From assembly GCF_002914585.1 (NCBI RefSeq), contig NZ_PDDM01000001.1:124001-188000 (forward strand): a stretch of 64,000 nucleotides of DNA, read 5' to 3'. The position numbers and the translations under genes were made by a program. The DNA comes from Pseudanabaena sp. BC1403. Lineage in GTDB: Bacteria; Cyanobacteriota; Cyanobacteriia; Pseudanabaenales; Pseudanabaenaceae. Shown here one piece after another: positions 35,107-42,930 of the stretch. The notes under the pieces were generated by a model. The model was not told the origin of the DNA. It saw nothing but the letters and a program-made list of their open reading frames with translations, and did no database searches. Positions within the stretch are counted from its first letter, which is position 1. Each line of letters begins with the position of its first letter.

Positions 35107-36459
35107 CTAGCTACTTAATTTAGATGCTTTTCTCACTGGAATCAGGTTGTTAACCAATGGAGCAAAAAGTGTCAATCCGTCTGGGATGCATACTATTTCC
35201 ACTGGAGTTGTCCCAATGATCTCGCCATCCACTACCACTTTTTGGGGTGGAGTTGCCGTAACCTTAATTTTATTCGTTCTGAAGCAGACCAAGACTTCGT
35301 TCTCAATGGGAGTTTTGGCTAATGCAGAAGTAAATAGCTTGCCGATTACATCGATCGCTAATAGGCGATCAGAAAGGTTGAGACTTTCATTCTTGGAAAT
35401 GGCGATTGTCACGTCAAGTAACCCATCGTTGGGAATTACTTCTCCAAATCCTTGAGCTAAAACTGAAGTCGGAGGTGCTGCATTAGCAATAGTCATCGCC
35501 CCACAGTGAAATTGAGTGATTGAGTCATCAATCTCAACTTCGACGGCAAAGAGCTTCTGTTCTAAAAGTTGCTGTGCCCCCGCGATCAGATAAGCAAAAG
35601 CTCCCAAAAGATTCTTCATGTCTCGATCAGCCCGTTCGACAGTTTCTGCTTCAAATCCAATACCAGCAAGTAAAATCATCGGAAAATCATTACAGCGAGC
35701 CGCATCGACAATGCAAGTATTGCCCGTGAGAATGTTCTCACAAGCTGGCTTTAGTTCTGTCGGAATTCCTAATGCGACAGAGAATGCATTGGCAGTGCCT
35801 CTGGGGATAATACCAAGGGGAATACCTGTACCAATCAAAGCATTTGCAACAGCGGAAATTGTGCCATCGCCACCAGATGCAATGATGAAATCTGTGTCAG
35901 GGGATGTCGATTTACGTTCCTGAATTGCCGCGATCGCAGCTTTTGCTTGGTCAGCAGGATTAACATCGGGCTTTGTGAAAATCACCTTCAGTTGAATCTG
36001 AGGCTCCAAAGTTTGACGAATCATGGCAAGATCCCAATCGGGATTTCCTTGTCCTGCCACTGGATTAAAGATCAGATGGGCGACAAGGCGCTTACCTAGC
36101 GATTGCAGTACAGCATCTGCTGTTGCTATGTTAGTAGCTAGAGGAACGTTATAGATTTTGCATATCCGCAACAAAGGTAGAAAATTAGAGCCAAGCAGTT
36201 GAGTATGATCGGGATCGAAGAGCCAAATGACACCAGCAACTTCTCCCGCAATGACACGAGCAGCAATTTCAATATCCCCACCGTCGTGCTGCGATCGCAT
36301 TAGCTCAATCGGAAGACCAGTCGCGGCTTGAATCTGTTTCCCCGTATTGGCTGTTGCAATAGAATTATAGCGAGACAGTGTGGCTTGGTGCTTTTGCGCT
36401 AAAGCAACTATGTCTGCTTTTTGGGTGTCATGGGCAATGAAAGCAATAGAGATTGGCAT
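35107..36459 (-). CDS. Methylglyoxal-synthase-like domain fused to a diacylglycerol/lipid kinase (YegS-like)
   Basis: The protein has 450 residues. Residues 1-125 resemble methylglyoxal synthase: IAFIAHDTQKADIVALAQKH, a GGDIEIAARVIAG segment carrying the Asp equivalent to the E. coli catalytic base, and YNVPLATNIATAD. The phosphate/substrate-binding stretch PHDPD of active enzymes is replaced by residues of LLGSNF, so the conserved His and second Asp are missing. Residues 130-445 are a DAGK-catalytic domain: NPVAGQG, ASGGDGTISAVANAL, IPRGTANAFSVALGI. The kinase half should phosphorylate a lipid or lipid-like alcohol. The N-terminal half may be a non-catalytic sensor. It starts at ATG 36459. 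Confidence 0.87.
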   Translation of the reverse strand: MPISIAFIAHDTQKADIVALAQKHQATLSRYNSIATANTGKQIQAATGLPIELMRSQHDGGDIEIAARVIAGEVAGVIWLFDPDHTQLLGSNFLPLLRICKIYNVPLATNIATADAVLQSLGKRLVAHLIFNPVAGQGNPDWDLAMIRQTLEPQIQLKVIFTKPDVNPADQAKAAIAAIQERKSTSPDTDFIIASGGDGTISAVANALIGTGIPLGIIPRGTANAFSVALGIPTELKPACENILTGNTCIVDAARCNDFPMILLAGIGFEAETVERADRDMKNLLGAFAYLIAGAQQLLEQKLFAVEVEIDDSITQFHCGAMTIANAAPPTSVLAQGFGEVIPNDGLLDVTIAISKNESLNLSDRLLAIDVIGKLFTSALAKTPIENEVLVCFRTNKIKVTATPPQKVVVDGEIIGTTPVEIVCIPDGLTLFAPLVNNLIPVRKASKLSS

Positions 36460-36498
36460 ATTATTATTCTTTACAGCAATTTTCGATCAAGGTAACCA

Positions 36499-36524
36499 CA
36501 AGAAATTTTTTAAAAAATTTCTTG
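36499..36524. repeat. 26-bp perfect palindrome
   Basis: CAAGAAATTTTTT is followed directly by its complement, between two leftward genes. It could act as a weak terminator for the HTH-GrpE gene or as an operator for the lipid-kinase gene. Confidence 0.55.
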
Positions 36525-36548
36525 GTTTGGGTTTAAGCACAAAATGCT

Positions 36549-37184
36549 TTAAATTGCGATAGAAACCCTAGCCCGATACAACAACTTTTCGCCTTGCATA
36601 TAACCAACATATCGCACGATCGCAGTATCTCCTTCTTTGATCTCATGACTTCCTTCCATTAATTGATGTTTCTGTGAATCGTAAGTAACTTCGTTTCCAA
36701 CAGAACCGATCGCACTAATTCCCCATTTTTGCAAAAGCGCATCCAAAGGACGTAATAGAGGCAAAATATTTTTTGCTAGCATATTTGGGTTTTGCTGAGC
36801 AGCATGAGCCGCTGATGGTAATTGCAAAATTAGAGATTCCAATTGTTGAATAGTTTCTCGCTCAAACTGCGATCGCAATTCAAATTTTTGCTGCTCAAGT
36901 TTTTGCTGCAATCGTTGATATTCTTCGCGCAAGGCTGCGATCGCTAAACTTGGAGATTCTGGATTGCTTGTATTACTGATAAATTTAGCAATTACCTCTG
37001 TTACTTCAATTTGGAGTACTTCCGCTAACTTCGCTAAATCGGCATATTTTAAATTTGCCGCATCCCTCTTACGCAGCGTATCAATTGCTCGCCTTGATAG
37101 GTTCGTGCGCTCGCCTAGTATTTGAAAGCTAGATATACCAACTTGCTTCATTAGCTGACGTAATATTTCTGTGCGATCGTCCAT
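36549..37184 (-). CDS. HTH-domain protein with a GrpE-like C-terminal head
   Basis: The protein has 211 residues. Residues 1-65 form a Cro/C1-type helix-turn-helix (GERTNLSRRAIDTLRKRDAANLKYADLAKLAEVL). Residues 80-125 are a Gln/Glu-rich coiled coil. Residues 145-211 resemble the beta-rich head of the nucleotide exchange factor GrpE (WGISAIGSVGNEVTYDSQKHQLMEG...GDTAIVRYVGYMQGEKLLYRARVSI). The canonical GrpE-DnaK contacts cannot be verified by eye. Similar cyanobacterial proteins are often annotated as GrpE; the HTH suggests a link between chaperone state and transcription. It is probably co-transcribed with the lipid-kinase gene, 89 nt away. Confidence 0.78.
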   Translation of the reverse strand: MDDRTEILRQLMKQVGISSFQILGERTNLSRRAIDTLRKRDAANLKYADLAKLAEVLQIEVTEVIAKFISNTSNPESPSLAIAALREEYQRLQQKLEQQKFELRSQFERETIQQLESLILQLPSAAHAAQQNPNMLAKNILPLLRPLDALLQKWGISAIGSVGNEVTYDSQKHQLMEGSHEIKEGDTAIVRYVGYMQGEKLLYRARVSIAI

Positions 37185-37290
37185 AGCCTGATTTGATAAA
37201 GTTAGTAAAGAGGATGCTTGTTCTCAGCATCGCAGATCTATGCTGACTATTGTACTATCATCGTTTTCTTAGCTTTTTGAATAATTATCT

Positions 37291-37947
37291 ATGCCTAATA
37301 ATCTTGGATTCTGGTTAATTTGGATTTTATTTGTGGTTTATGCATTCATTTTTGCTCCACCCGATCGCCCTGACACCATAACCCTGATCCAGAAACTGAT
37401 TGCAGGTGATTGGCAAGGTACTAATGCTTATATTGTGGCACTTTTTAATTTGATGGGTGTTTTTCCTTGCATTTATGCTTGTATGCTGGCTAGCGATGGA
37501 CAAGGACAGAAAATACCAGCTTGGCCGTTTGCAGGACTTTCATTCTTTTTAGGTGCATTCGCACTGTTGCCTTATTTTGCTTTGCGAGAGCCAAATCCTA
37601 CATTTGTCGGTAAAAAAAGCTGGAATGTGAAGATTTTAGATTCACGCTTTGCTGGGATTGGGATTAGCGCGATCGCTATTTATTTTGTGCTGTACGGATT
37701 CGCTAATGGTAATTGGGCTGATTTTATCCAGCAATGGCAAACTAGCCGATTTATCCATGTGATGAGTTTAGATTTTTGTATGTTGTCGCTGATGTTCCCT
37801 TGGTTGCTTAGTGACGATATGGATAGGCGCGGCATGACTGATGATCGCTTTTTTTCATTTATTGCCCTCATCCCACTAGTTGGAGCCTTAATTTATCTAT
37901 GCTTGCGATCACCTTTAATCGAAAGCGAGCAAGCAACAACAACTTAG
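37291..37947 (+). CDS. Conserved integral membrane protein (DUF2834-like)
   Basis: The 218-residue protein has about six hydrophobic segments, starting LGFWLIWILFVVYAFIFAPP and ending FFSFIALIPLVGALIYLCL. The C-terminal part (FIHVMSLDFCMLSLMFPWLLSDDMDRRG) resembles DUF2834-type membrane proteins of cyanobacteria and plastids. Function unknown. It starts at ATG 37291 and is divergent from the HTH-GrpE gene across a 106-bp gap. Confidence 0.75.
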   Translation: MPNNLGFWLIWILFVVYAFIFAPPDRPDTITLIQKLIAGDWQGTNAYIVALFNLMGVFPCIYACMLASDGQGQKIPAWPFAGLSFFLGAFALLPYFALREPNPTFVGKKSWNVKILDSRFAGIGISAIAIYFVLYGFANGNWADFIQQWQTSRFIHVMSLDFCMLSLMFPWLLSDDMDRRGMTDDRFFSFIALIPLVGALIYLCLRSPLIESEQATTT

Positions 37948-37971
37948 GCGATTTTCAAGAGAAAACCTATG

Positions 37972-38037
37972 CGTAGGGGCAGGTTTTGCAATAAATCTAT
38001 TGTTAAACCCTTGACTTGTGGCTAAACCTGCCCTTAC
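37972..38037. repeat. Dispersed 66-bp repeat with 14-bp inverted ends (copy 1)
   Basis: GTAGGGGCAGGTTT at the left is matched by AAACCTGCCCTTAC at the right, with one mismatch. The interior AATAAATCTATTGTTAAACC is nearly the same as in the copy at 51476-51540, including the flanking TATGC and AGGGA. Confidence 0.75.
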
Positions 38038-38076
38038 AGGGACTTTATTATTGCACATCCCCTTAAAGCGCCCTTT

Positions 38077-38934
38077 TTATTTGCAAATAGTCTCAATCAT
38101 GCGATTAGCTTGAGAGCCATAGCCGCCACCGAAGAGATTGAAATGATTGAGAATGTGATAGAGATTGTAAAGAGTTTTACGTTGTTGATAGCCTAAATCT
38201 AGTGGATATGCAGCTTGATAAGCTCGATAAAACTGCGATGGGAATCCACTAAACAATTCGGTCATCGCCAGATCAACTTCGCGATCGCCAAAATATAGAG
38301 CAGGATCAAAAATTACGGGTTCGCCATCCACAAATGCAGCATTTCCGCCCCAAAGATCCCCATGTACCATTGAAGGCTGTGGTTGGTAATCATCAAAAAA
38401 TCTTGACAAGGACTTATAAATTTTTTCTTCAGGAATATTGGATTGCCAACCTTTTCGTCTTGCCAAACTGAACTGAAATGCAAGCCGATATTCGATCCAA
38501 AAATCTAGCCAACTATTTGTCCAATTATTAATCTGTGGCGTTGAGCCGATCACATTATTTTGATCCCAACCAAATCCGCGATCGCTCTTGACGCGATGCA
38601 TTGCAGCCAGATTGCGACCCATTGCTTCCCAGTCTTGTCTACCGCCTAATTCGAGATTTTCCATCACCAAATAAGCCGCATCACTGGTTAACCCCCAGCA
38701 GATCGGCTGTGGTACGCGGATTGTATTGGTTGCATACATTTGCTTTAGAGCGATCGCTTCAGCAACAAACATATCGAAACAGTTAGCGGTATTAGACTTT
38801 ACAAAAAATTGGCGCTGACCATCGGATATTCGAGTTGTTTGATTGATGCAGCCGCCAGACTGCGCTTGGCGGCGATCGCAGGTAAAACTCTCTCCCGTTG
38901 CTTGTGAAATAGCGATCGCAATTTCATCCCACAT
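38077..38934 (-). CDS. Fructosamine/ketosamine kinase family protein
   Basis: The 285-residue kinase of the FN3K/YniA family phosphorylates protein-bound ketosamines, causing deglycation. Visible motifs are GGCINQTTRI with the ATP-binding loop (about 27-36), FFVKSN Lys, YLVMENLELGG, MVHGDLWGGNAAF as the catalytic loop and IFDPALYFGDREVDLAM with the metal-binding Asp. Length is normal for bacterial members. The ATG at 38934 lies 4 nt from a long hairpin. It may limit glycation damage from photosynthetic sugars. Confidence 0.92.
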   Translation of the reverse strand: MWDEIAIAISQATGESFTCDRRQAQSGGCINQTTRISDGQRQFFVKSNTANCFDMFVAEAIALKQMYATNTIRVPQPICWGLTSDAAYLVMENLELGGRQDWEAMGRNLAAMHRVKSDRGFGWDQNNVIGSTPQINNWTNSWLDFWIEYRLAFQFSLARRKGWQSNIPEEKIYKSLSRFFDDYQPQPSMVHGDLWGGNAAFVDGEPVIFDPALYFGDREVDLAMTELFSGFPSQFYRAYQAAYPLDLGYQQRKTLYNLYHILNHFNLFGGGYGSQANRMIETICK

Positions 38935-38937
38935 AAA

Positions 38938-38996
38938 TTAATTCACCAAAATTGAGAAGGTTTGCTAAGCAAACCTTCTCAATTTTGGTGAATTAA
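38938..38996. repeat. Triloop hairpin (family A), 28-bp arms
   Basis: The arms start TTAATTCACCAAAATTGAG and end AGGTTTGC around the loop TAA, perfect over 28 bp. It is located immediately upstream of the fructosamine kinase start, so it is in the 5' leader or promoter rather than a terminator position. Confidence 0.88.
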
Positions 38997-39083
38997 TAGG
39001 GGATTAGGTTAGCTTTCTCAATAAAACGTAACCCTAAAATTTAAGTACGGTTCGTATACTGAGAGCTAAGGATCTAACATTCA

Positions 39084-39145
39084 AATAAAGAACCATTTTT
39101 TTTATGGCGCGGCAAGACGCGCCATAAAAAAAATGGTTCTTTATT
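39084..39145. repeat. Long hairpin, 27-bp arms with 8-nt loop
   Basis: The arms start AATAAAGAACCATTTTTTTT and end ATGGCGC around GGCAAGAC, and are perfect over 27 bp. One of the few family A-like copies with a larger loop. Confidence 0.85.
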
Positions 39146-39213
39146 AAATTGCAGAACCCTAACAAAATAAATTAATTAAAAAACTTTAAAAAAATATCCT
39201 GATAGGTCTAATT

Positions 39214-39519
39214 ATGATGAATAACATTGGTAAATACCGCTTTGTTTGTACCCTTACCCTCAGCGATATTTTGGGGCAGGTAATTGTCTGGTTAGGTGTA
39301 ATTTTTCTGGCTCTAGCATCAGCACTTTCGCTAATGAGTAAGCCAATTTATTCCTTTGGCGCAGTAGGTTTGATCGTTGTAACCTCTCTACCTTTTTTAC
39401 TATTCACCTTCGTCACAACCTTATTTAATCACATTGATATTGTGCCTCTGACCGAAGAAGAGATTAAGCACAATAATTCCAAAATATCAGGTGTTCGTAA
39501 AACTGCGATCAAAGCTTAA
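39214..39519 (+). CDS. Small membrane protein, two transmembrane helices
   Basis: The 101-residue protein has hydrophobic segments at about 18-40 (ILGQVIVWLGVIFLALASALSL) and 48-70 (FGAVGLIVVTSLPFLLFTFVTTLF) and a short polar C-terminal tail. I do not recognise the family. A TCCTGATAGG stretch precedes the ATG pair at 39214/39217. Confidence 0.72.
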   Translation: MMNNIGKYRFVCTLTLSDILGQVIVWLGVIFLALASALSLMSKPIYSFGAVGLIVVTSLPFLLFTFVTTLFNHIDIVPLTEEEIKHNNSKISGVRKTAIKA

Positions 39520-39538
39520 ATTAGTGAAGCTCATTTTT

Positions 39539-39639
39539 ATACCAATTCACAAAAGTGTGACAACACTTCTGTGAATTAAAAACCAAACCCTGTAAGGGTT
39601 TTAAAAACACAAAATGGCTGCGCCACTTTGTGTTTTGGT
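39539..39639. repeat. TAATACCAA element (family B), inverted
   Basis: ATACCAATTCACAAAAGTGTG, mini-hairpin AAACCC-TGTAA-GGGTTT, hairpin ACACAAAATGGC-TGC-GCCACTTTGTGT (one mismatch) and TTGGTC. Confidence 0.85.
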
Positions 39640-39645
39640 CTTACA

Positions 39646-39689
39646 AGTAAAAAGGAGAGTGGATGCTTTGCGCCACTCTCCTTTTTACT
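39646..39689. repeat. Hairpin, 17-bp arms with a 10-nt loop
   Basis: AGTAAAAAGGAGAGTGG and its complement surround ATGCTTTGCG. The loop still shows the GCTTTGCG core of family A, as if one side of the core had mutated. Confidence 0.75.
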
Positions 39690-39754
39690 GTAGACATTAT
39701 GAGCAATGTTTGATAAACCATTAGCTAAGAATTTAGAAACGAGGTCTAACTACT

Positions 39755-40102
39755 GTGCGCCAGCTTAATTTTGTTGTCTTTTTTACCGTTGCTCTTGCAT
39801 TAGTATTGTTTTCCTTGCAAAATACTTCCCCAGCCTCCATTCAAATCATCCCTCAGATTAAAGTTGCTGCCCCAATCTCGGTCGAACTGATCTTGGCGAT
39901 GGGCTTAGGCGCAGTTTTAGCTTGGATATTTAGCGTCTGGTCTGGATTACAAAAATCTATTGACATGCGGAATAAAAATGTTCAGATCCAGAATTTGCAA
40001 GAAACTGTCCAGAATTTAAGCGTTGAGATTGAGGAGCGCAAGCGCTTGGTTTCTGCCTCAGCAATCGATGTTGAGATCGACGAAGACAAGTCTAAAAACT
40101 AA
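39755..40102 (+). CDS. lapA: LapA-domain (DUF1049) membrane protein
   Basis: The 115-residue protein has two transmembrane helices (FVVFFTVALALVLFSLQN and ISVELILAMGLGAVLAWIFSVW) and a C-terminal coiled coil (IQNLQETVQNLSVEIEERKRL). In E. coli LapA works with LapB in lipopolysaccharide assembly control; the cyanobacterial role is not established. The start is a GTG at 39755. A terminator follows directly. Confidence 0.8.
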   Translation: MRQLNFVVFFTVALALVLFSLQNTSPASIQIIPQIKVAAPISVELILAMGLGAVLAWIFSVWSGLQKSIDMRNKNVQIQNLQETVQNLSVEIEERKRLVSASAIDVEIDEDKSKN

Positions 40103-40131
40103 AATAAAGGGCGCATTTGCGCCTTTTATTT
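40102..40131 (+). terminator. Rho-independent terminator after lapA
   Basis: AAATAAAGGGCGC and its near-complement surround ATTT, ending in a TTTTATTT run. It overlaps the lapA stop. Confidence 0.8.
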
Positions 40132-40204
40132 CATTCAAATCAGATTTTATGACTATTTCACCGCAATCGATGATATTTTTAAACATCCGCTTCTCGTAAG
40201 CTCC

Positions 40205-41026
40205 ATGACCTTATCGATCGCAGAATCAGTTACCAAAGATGCCATAGCCCTCCTGATCGATCTTGCAGAACGAGGCGAGATTGATCCTTGGGATGTGCAG
40301 GTGATCGATGTCGTCGATCGCTTTTTGTCGCGGTTAATTGTTAGCGATCGTCGCGATTTATATGATTCGGGTCAGGCGATGCTCTACGCATCAATGCTGG
40401 TATTGCTCAAAGCCAACTCATTATCGGACAGTCAAGCTGTCTATGAACAAGAAGCCGCCGATGATGAAATTGGGGAAGAATCTGAGATGGTCGCTGATGC
40501 ATTGCGGTTACCAACGGACTTTGATAAACGGTTGCGACGATTGCCTGTGGCTTTGCCTCCAAAAGCAAGACGGATCACTCTAGAAGAGTTAATTGCCCAG
40601 ATCGAGGCGATCGCAGAAGTAGTTGATCGTAAGACCAGTAAGCCCGCCAAGCGTCCTAGTCAAGGCAAAGTTGCCCGCAAAGCAGCCATGAAAGCGATCG
40701 CCCAGCTAGCTCATAAAGAAAATTTATCGGAAATGGTAGAAGAAATTGAGCGCTATTTTTTACTCCATCCCGACGAAGAGATAGAGATATCTGACTTGGC
40801 AGCAGTATTTAACGATCGTGTAGGCGTATTTTGGGGCTTATTACTAATGTCTTCACAATCAAAAGTGGAATTGTTTCAAGCTGAGTTTTATGGCAAAATC
40901 CAAATTGTGCCAACTATCAAAACTCCATCAATCAAAGAGATCCCATTTCCTAATAGTTCAGCTAATCCCACAATAGAATCTACTCAGTTACAATTGAAAT
41001 TCGCTGAATTAAAAGAAGTTTCGTGA
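40205..41026 (+). CDS. scpA: Segregation and condensation protein A (kleisin)
   Basis: The 273-residue kleisin bridges Smc head domains. It shows the family's N-terminal block ALLIDLAERGEIDPWDVQVIDVVDRFL, a QAMLYASMLVLLKANSL helix, and the C-terminal winged-helix region (EIEISDLAAVFNDRVGVFWGLLLMSSQSKVELFQ). ScpB and Smc are not in the window. Its stop TGA overlaps a GTG of the next frame (GTGA). Confidence 0.93.
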   Translation: MTLSIAESVTKDAIALLIDLAERGEIDPWDVQVIDVVDRFLSRLIVSDRRDLYDSGQAMLYASMLVLLKANSLSDSQAVYEQEAADDEIGEESEMVADALRLPTDFDKRLRRLPVALPPKARRITLEELIAQIEAIAEVVDRKTSKPAKRPSQGKVARKAAMKAIAQLAHKENLSEMVEEIERYFLLHPDEEIEISDLAAVFNDRVGVFWGLLLMSSQSKVELFQAEFYGKIQIVPTIKTPSIKEIPFPNSSANPTIESTQLQLKFAELKEVS

Positions 41027-41076
41027 AGCATCTAATTTTGTTTGACTACCATCCTCCTGAACACCTACAGCAAGCC

Positions 41077-41592
41077 ATGAACAATCGAAGCACTAAACTT
41101 TCTGTTGGAACCTCGCAAGGCGAGTTTCTTATAAAAAGTTTAGCTTTGATTTTATCGAAATTTGTTGTAGGTGTAGGTGCGATCGCGATCGGTTTAGCTA
41201 GTTTTGCGCCTGTTTCGTTAGCTCAGGTGCGTACCTCCCTCTACAAGCCAACCGCGATCACTAGTGGTGTAGATGTTAGCGATATTCTCACCGACAAAGA
41301 TATTCCCACAGGGCAGAAAGGATTTGCTCGTGACTATGCAATCACTGTCCAAAAAGATGAACGCTTGGAAATTTCGGTAAATTCTGGAGGCTTTGATACA
41401 GTCTTGAGTCTGTTAGATAGTGCTGGCGAAGTTGTTGCCGAAAATGATGATTCTGTTGGTGACAATACCAATTCCCTCATCTTTTTTAAAGTGCGTCAAT
41501 CAGGAAATTACATTGTGAGAGTTTCCTCATTTGGCGGAAGTAGTGGCGGTAAATTTACATTGAGAGTCAACAAACTTCAAGTTGTAAAATAA
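41077..41592 (+). CDS. Secreted protein with a PPC (pre-peptidase C-terminal-like) domain
   Basis: The protein has 171 residues from ATG 41077; the frame is open from GTG 41023, which overlaps the scpA stop. The hydrophobic segment FVVGVGAIAIGLASFAPVSLAQ acts as signal peptide. The mature part ends with a beta-rich PPC-like domain: FARDYAITVQKDERLEISVNSGGFDTVLSLLDSAGEVVAENDDSV...NYIVRVSSFGG. PPC domains usually accompany secreted proteases; here the domain stands alone, as in several cyanobacterial exported proteins. It is probably in one transcript with scpA. Confidence 0.82.
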   Translation: MNNRSTKLSVGTSQGEFLIKSLALILSKFVVGVGAIAIGLASFAPVSLAQVRTSLYKPTAITSGVDVSDILTDKDIPTGQKGFARDYAITVQKDERLEISVNSGGFDTVLSLLDSAGEVVAENDDSVGDNTNSLIFFKVRQSGNYIVRVSSFGGSSGGKFTLRVNKLQVVK

Positions 41593-41631
41593 AAAATCAT
41601 TGCGGCGGGCGAAGCCCGCCGCAATGATTTT
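41593..41631. terminator. Bidirectional hairpin between convergent genes (family A), 18-bp arms
   Basis: AAAATCATTGCGGCGGGC and its complement flank the loop GAA. The left arm starts right after one stop codon, and the right arm contains the stop codon (41630-41632) of the convergent RNA ligase gene. A/T-rich ends suit termination both ways. Confidence 0.85.
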
Positions 41632-42682
41632 AACTCTCATCATTATCCATAAAAGGCTTTTCATGGGCGGGTTTAATACTTCGCCAAATATAGTCACTGT
41701 AATCTTTTCCATCTAGAAGAGAGAATAAGATCGTGTGATTTTGGCAAGTTAAGATATGTTTTGCCATTTCTTTGCGATCGCTGCGATCGACAACAGCGAT
41801 AATCCGCTCAAAGTCAATCTTGGCAGTATCTTCAATTTGTTGATATTGCGCAATCAGATTAGACTTAGTTTCTTTTACCCAACTGTAAAACTCATCGGGA
41901 ACCCGCTCTAAGATATCCTCAAAGGGAGTTTGATCACGCAACATTTCCCAAATCACTTTGCTAGTAACTTGAGTAAGTACACGATGCAATTTCACATAAT
42001 CAGCAAACTTAAATTTAAGCCTCAATCCACTTGCAAAGCGAATTACAAAGCCCTCTTGATTCTGCTCATTGAGATTAGTAATCGCTTCTAAATCTTTTAA
42101 TCCATCATATTTTTTAGCGATCGGGAACCCCAAATGTGTGAAGGATTCAATTGCATGTTCTATTCCCGATTCTGTTTCAATTACTGCCAATAATACTAAA
42201 CCTTCAAACTCTCCATAATCGACAACAATCCGATTTGTGGGATAGACAATCTCAAATAAATAGGTTAGCGATCGATCTAGTAATGGAATTGCTTCGGAAT
42301 AAATTGATGTCAAGATTTGATTAGCTTTAATGGCTTGATCAGAGTTAAAACTGCCTCTAGAAGCTATATAAGGCTGATCTTGATACCAATACAAGATCCC
42401 TAGAGAACCATCCAGCTTTTCATAAACATCAAAAGGTTCTGAGGGAATAGCTTCTTTATGTTCTTGGAGATTAAAAAATTTTGATAAAGGGCGAGCCGCG
42501 ATCGCACCATCACGATCAAGAATTAAACCCCGACATTGAATGGTTTCAGGAGTCCATAGGAGATCGTACTGAGCTTTGGCAGTGTAGTTATAGATAAATA
42601 GATCACCGCTAGAATGAGGGCGTTTGGTGATATATCCTTCACTAATTAGTTGATCGATTTTCTCCAAATTGATAGCACTCAT
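41630..42682 (-). CDS. RNA ligase, T4 Rnl1-like
   Basis: The 350-residue protein has the nucleotidyltransferase motifs of ATP-dependent RNA ligases in order: motif I EKLDGSLG (adenylated Lys 89), an upstream CRGLILDRDG block (residues 50-59) typical of the Rnl1 type, motif IIIa FEIVYP (about 142-147), motif IV EGFVIRF (about 215) and motif V LKFKFADYVKLH (about 227). The C-terminal 100 residues are helical and probably family-specific. Rnl1 repairs or circularises RNA by sealing 5'-phosphate and 3'-hydroxyl ends. No Pnkp-like end-healing gene is adjacent. The ATG at 42682 opens a stand-alone gene. Confidence 0.88.
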   Translation of the reverse strand: MSAINLEKIDQLISEGYITKRPHSSGDLFIYNYTAKAQYDLLWTPETIQCRGLILDRDGAIAARPLSKFFNLQEHKEAIPSEPFDVYEKLDGSLGILYWYQDQPYIASRGSFNSDQAIKANQILTSIYSEAIPLLDRSLTYLFEIVYPTNRIVVDYGEFEGLVLLAVIETESGIEHAIESFTHLGFPIAKKYDGLKDLEAITNLNEQNQEGFVIRFASGLRLKFKFADYVKLHRVLTQVTSKVIWEMLRDQTPFEDILERVPDEFYSWVKETKSNLIAQYQQIEDTAKIDFERIIAVVDRSDRKEMAKHILTCQNHTILFSLLDGKDYSDYIWRSIKPAHEKPFMDNDES

Positions 42683-42763
42683 TCTATATTCCCTAGTAAT
42701 TTTAAATTATCGCAATCATTTTCGATGTTACGAGGAAGAAATTCCTGCGATAGTAGAAGTTTA

Positions 42764-42842
42764 GGGCTGGCACGGGGACGTAGCCCCTACAGCACCTATA
42801 TTGTTAAGGTAGGGGCAATCCCCCCGTGGTTGCCCTGCCACG
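42764..42842. repeat. Imperfect foldback repeat
   Basis: GGGCTGGCACGGGGACGTAG pairs imperfectly with the segment from TAGGGGCAATCCC to GTGGTTGCCCTGCC. It resembles the GTAGGGGCA-type repeats at 37972 and 51476. It sits in the 248-bp divergent gap between the RNA ligase and the NarL regulator. Confidence 0.5.
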
Positions 42843-42930
42843 CTAGCAGCAAGAGATTAATCATCTACGTCCCACGTAACATCAGTATATAATCAAGTCA
42901 ATCAAACTAAATTTAGAGAAATTTAGAATT

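Noticed and set aside
41023-41076. GTG start overlapping the scpA stop for the PPC protein
   Set aside because: It would place 18 extra polar residues before the signal peptide; ATG 41077 gives a more normal export signal. Kept as an alternative only.
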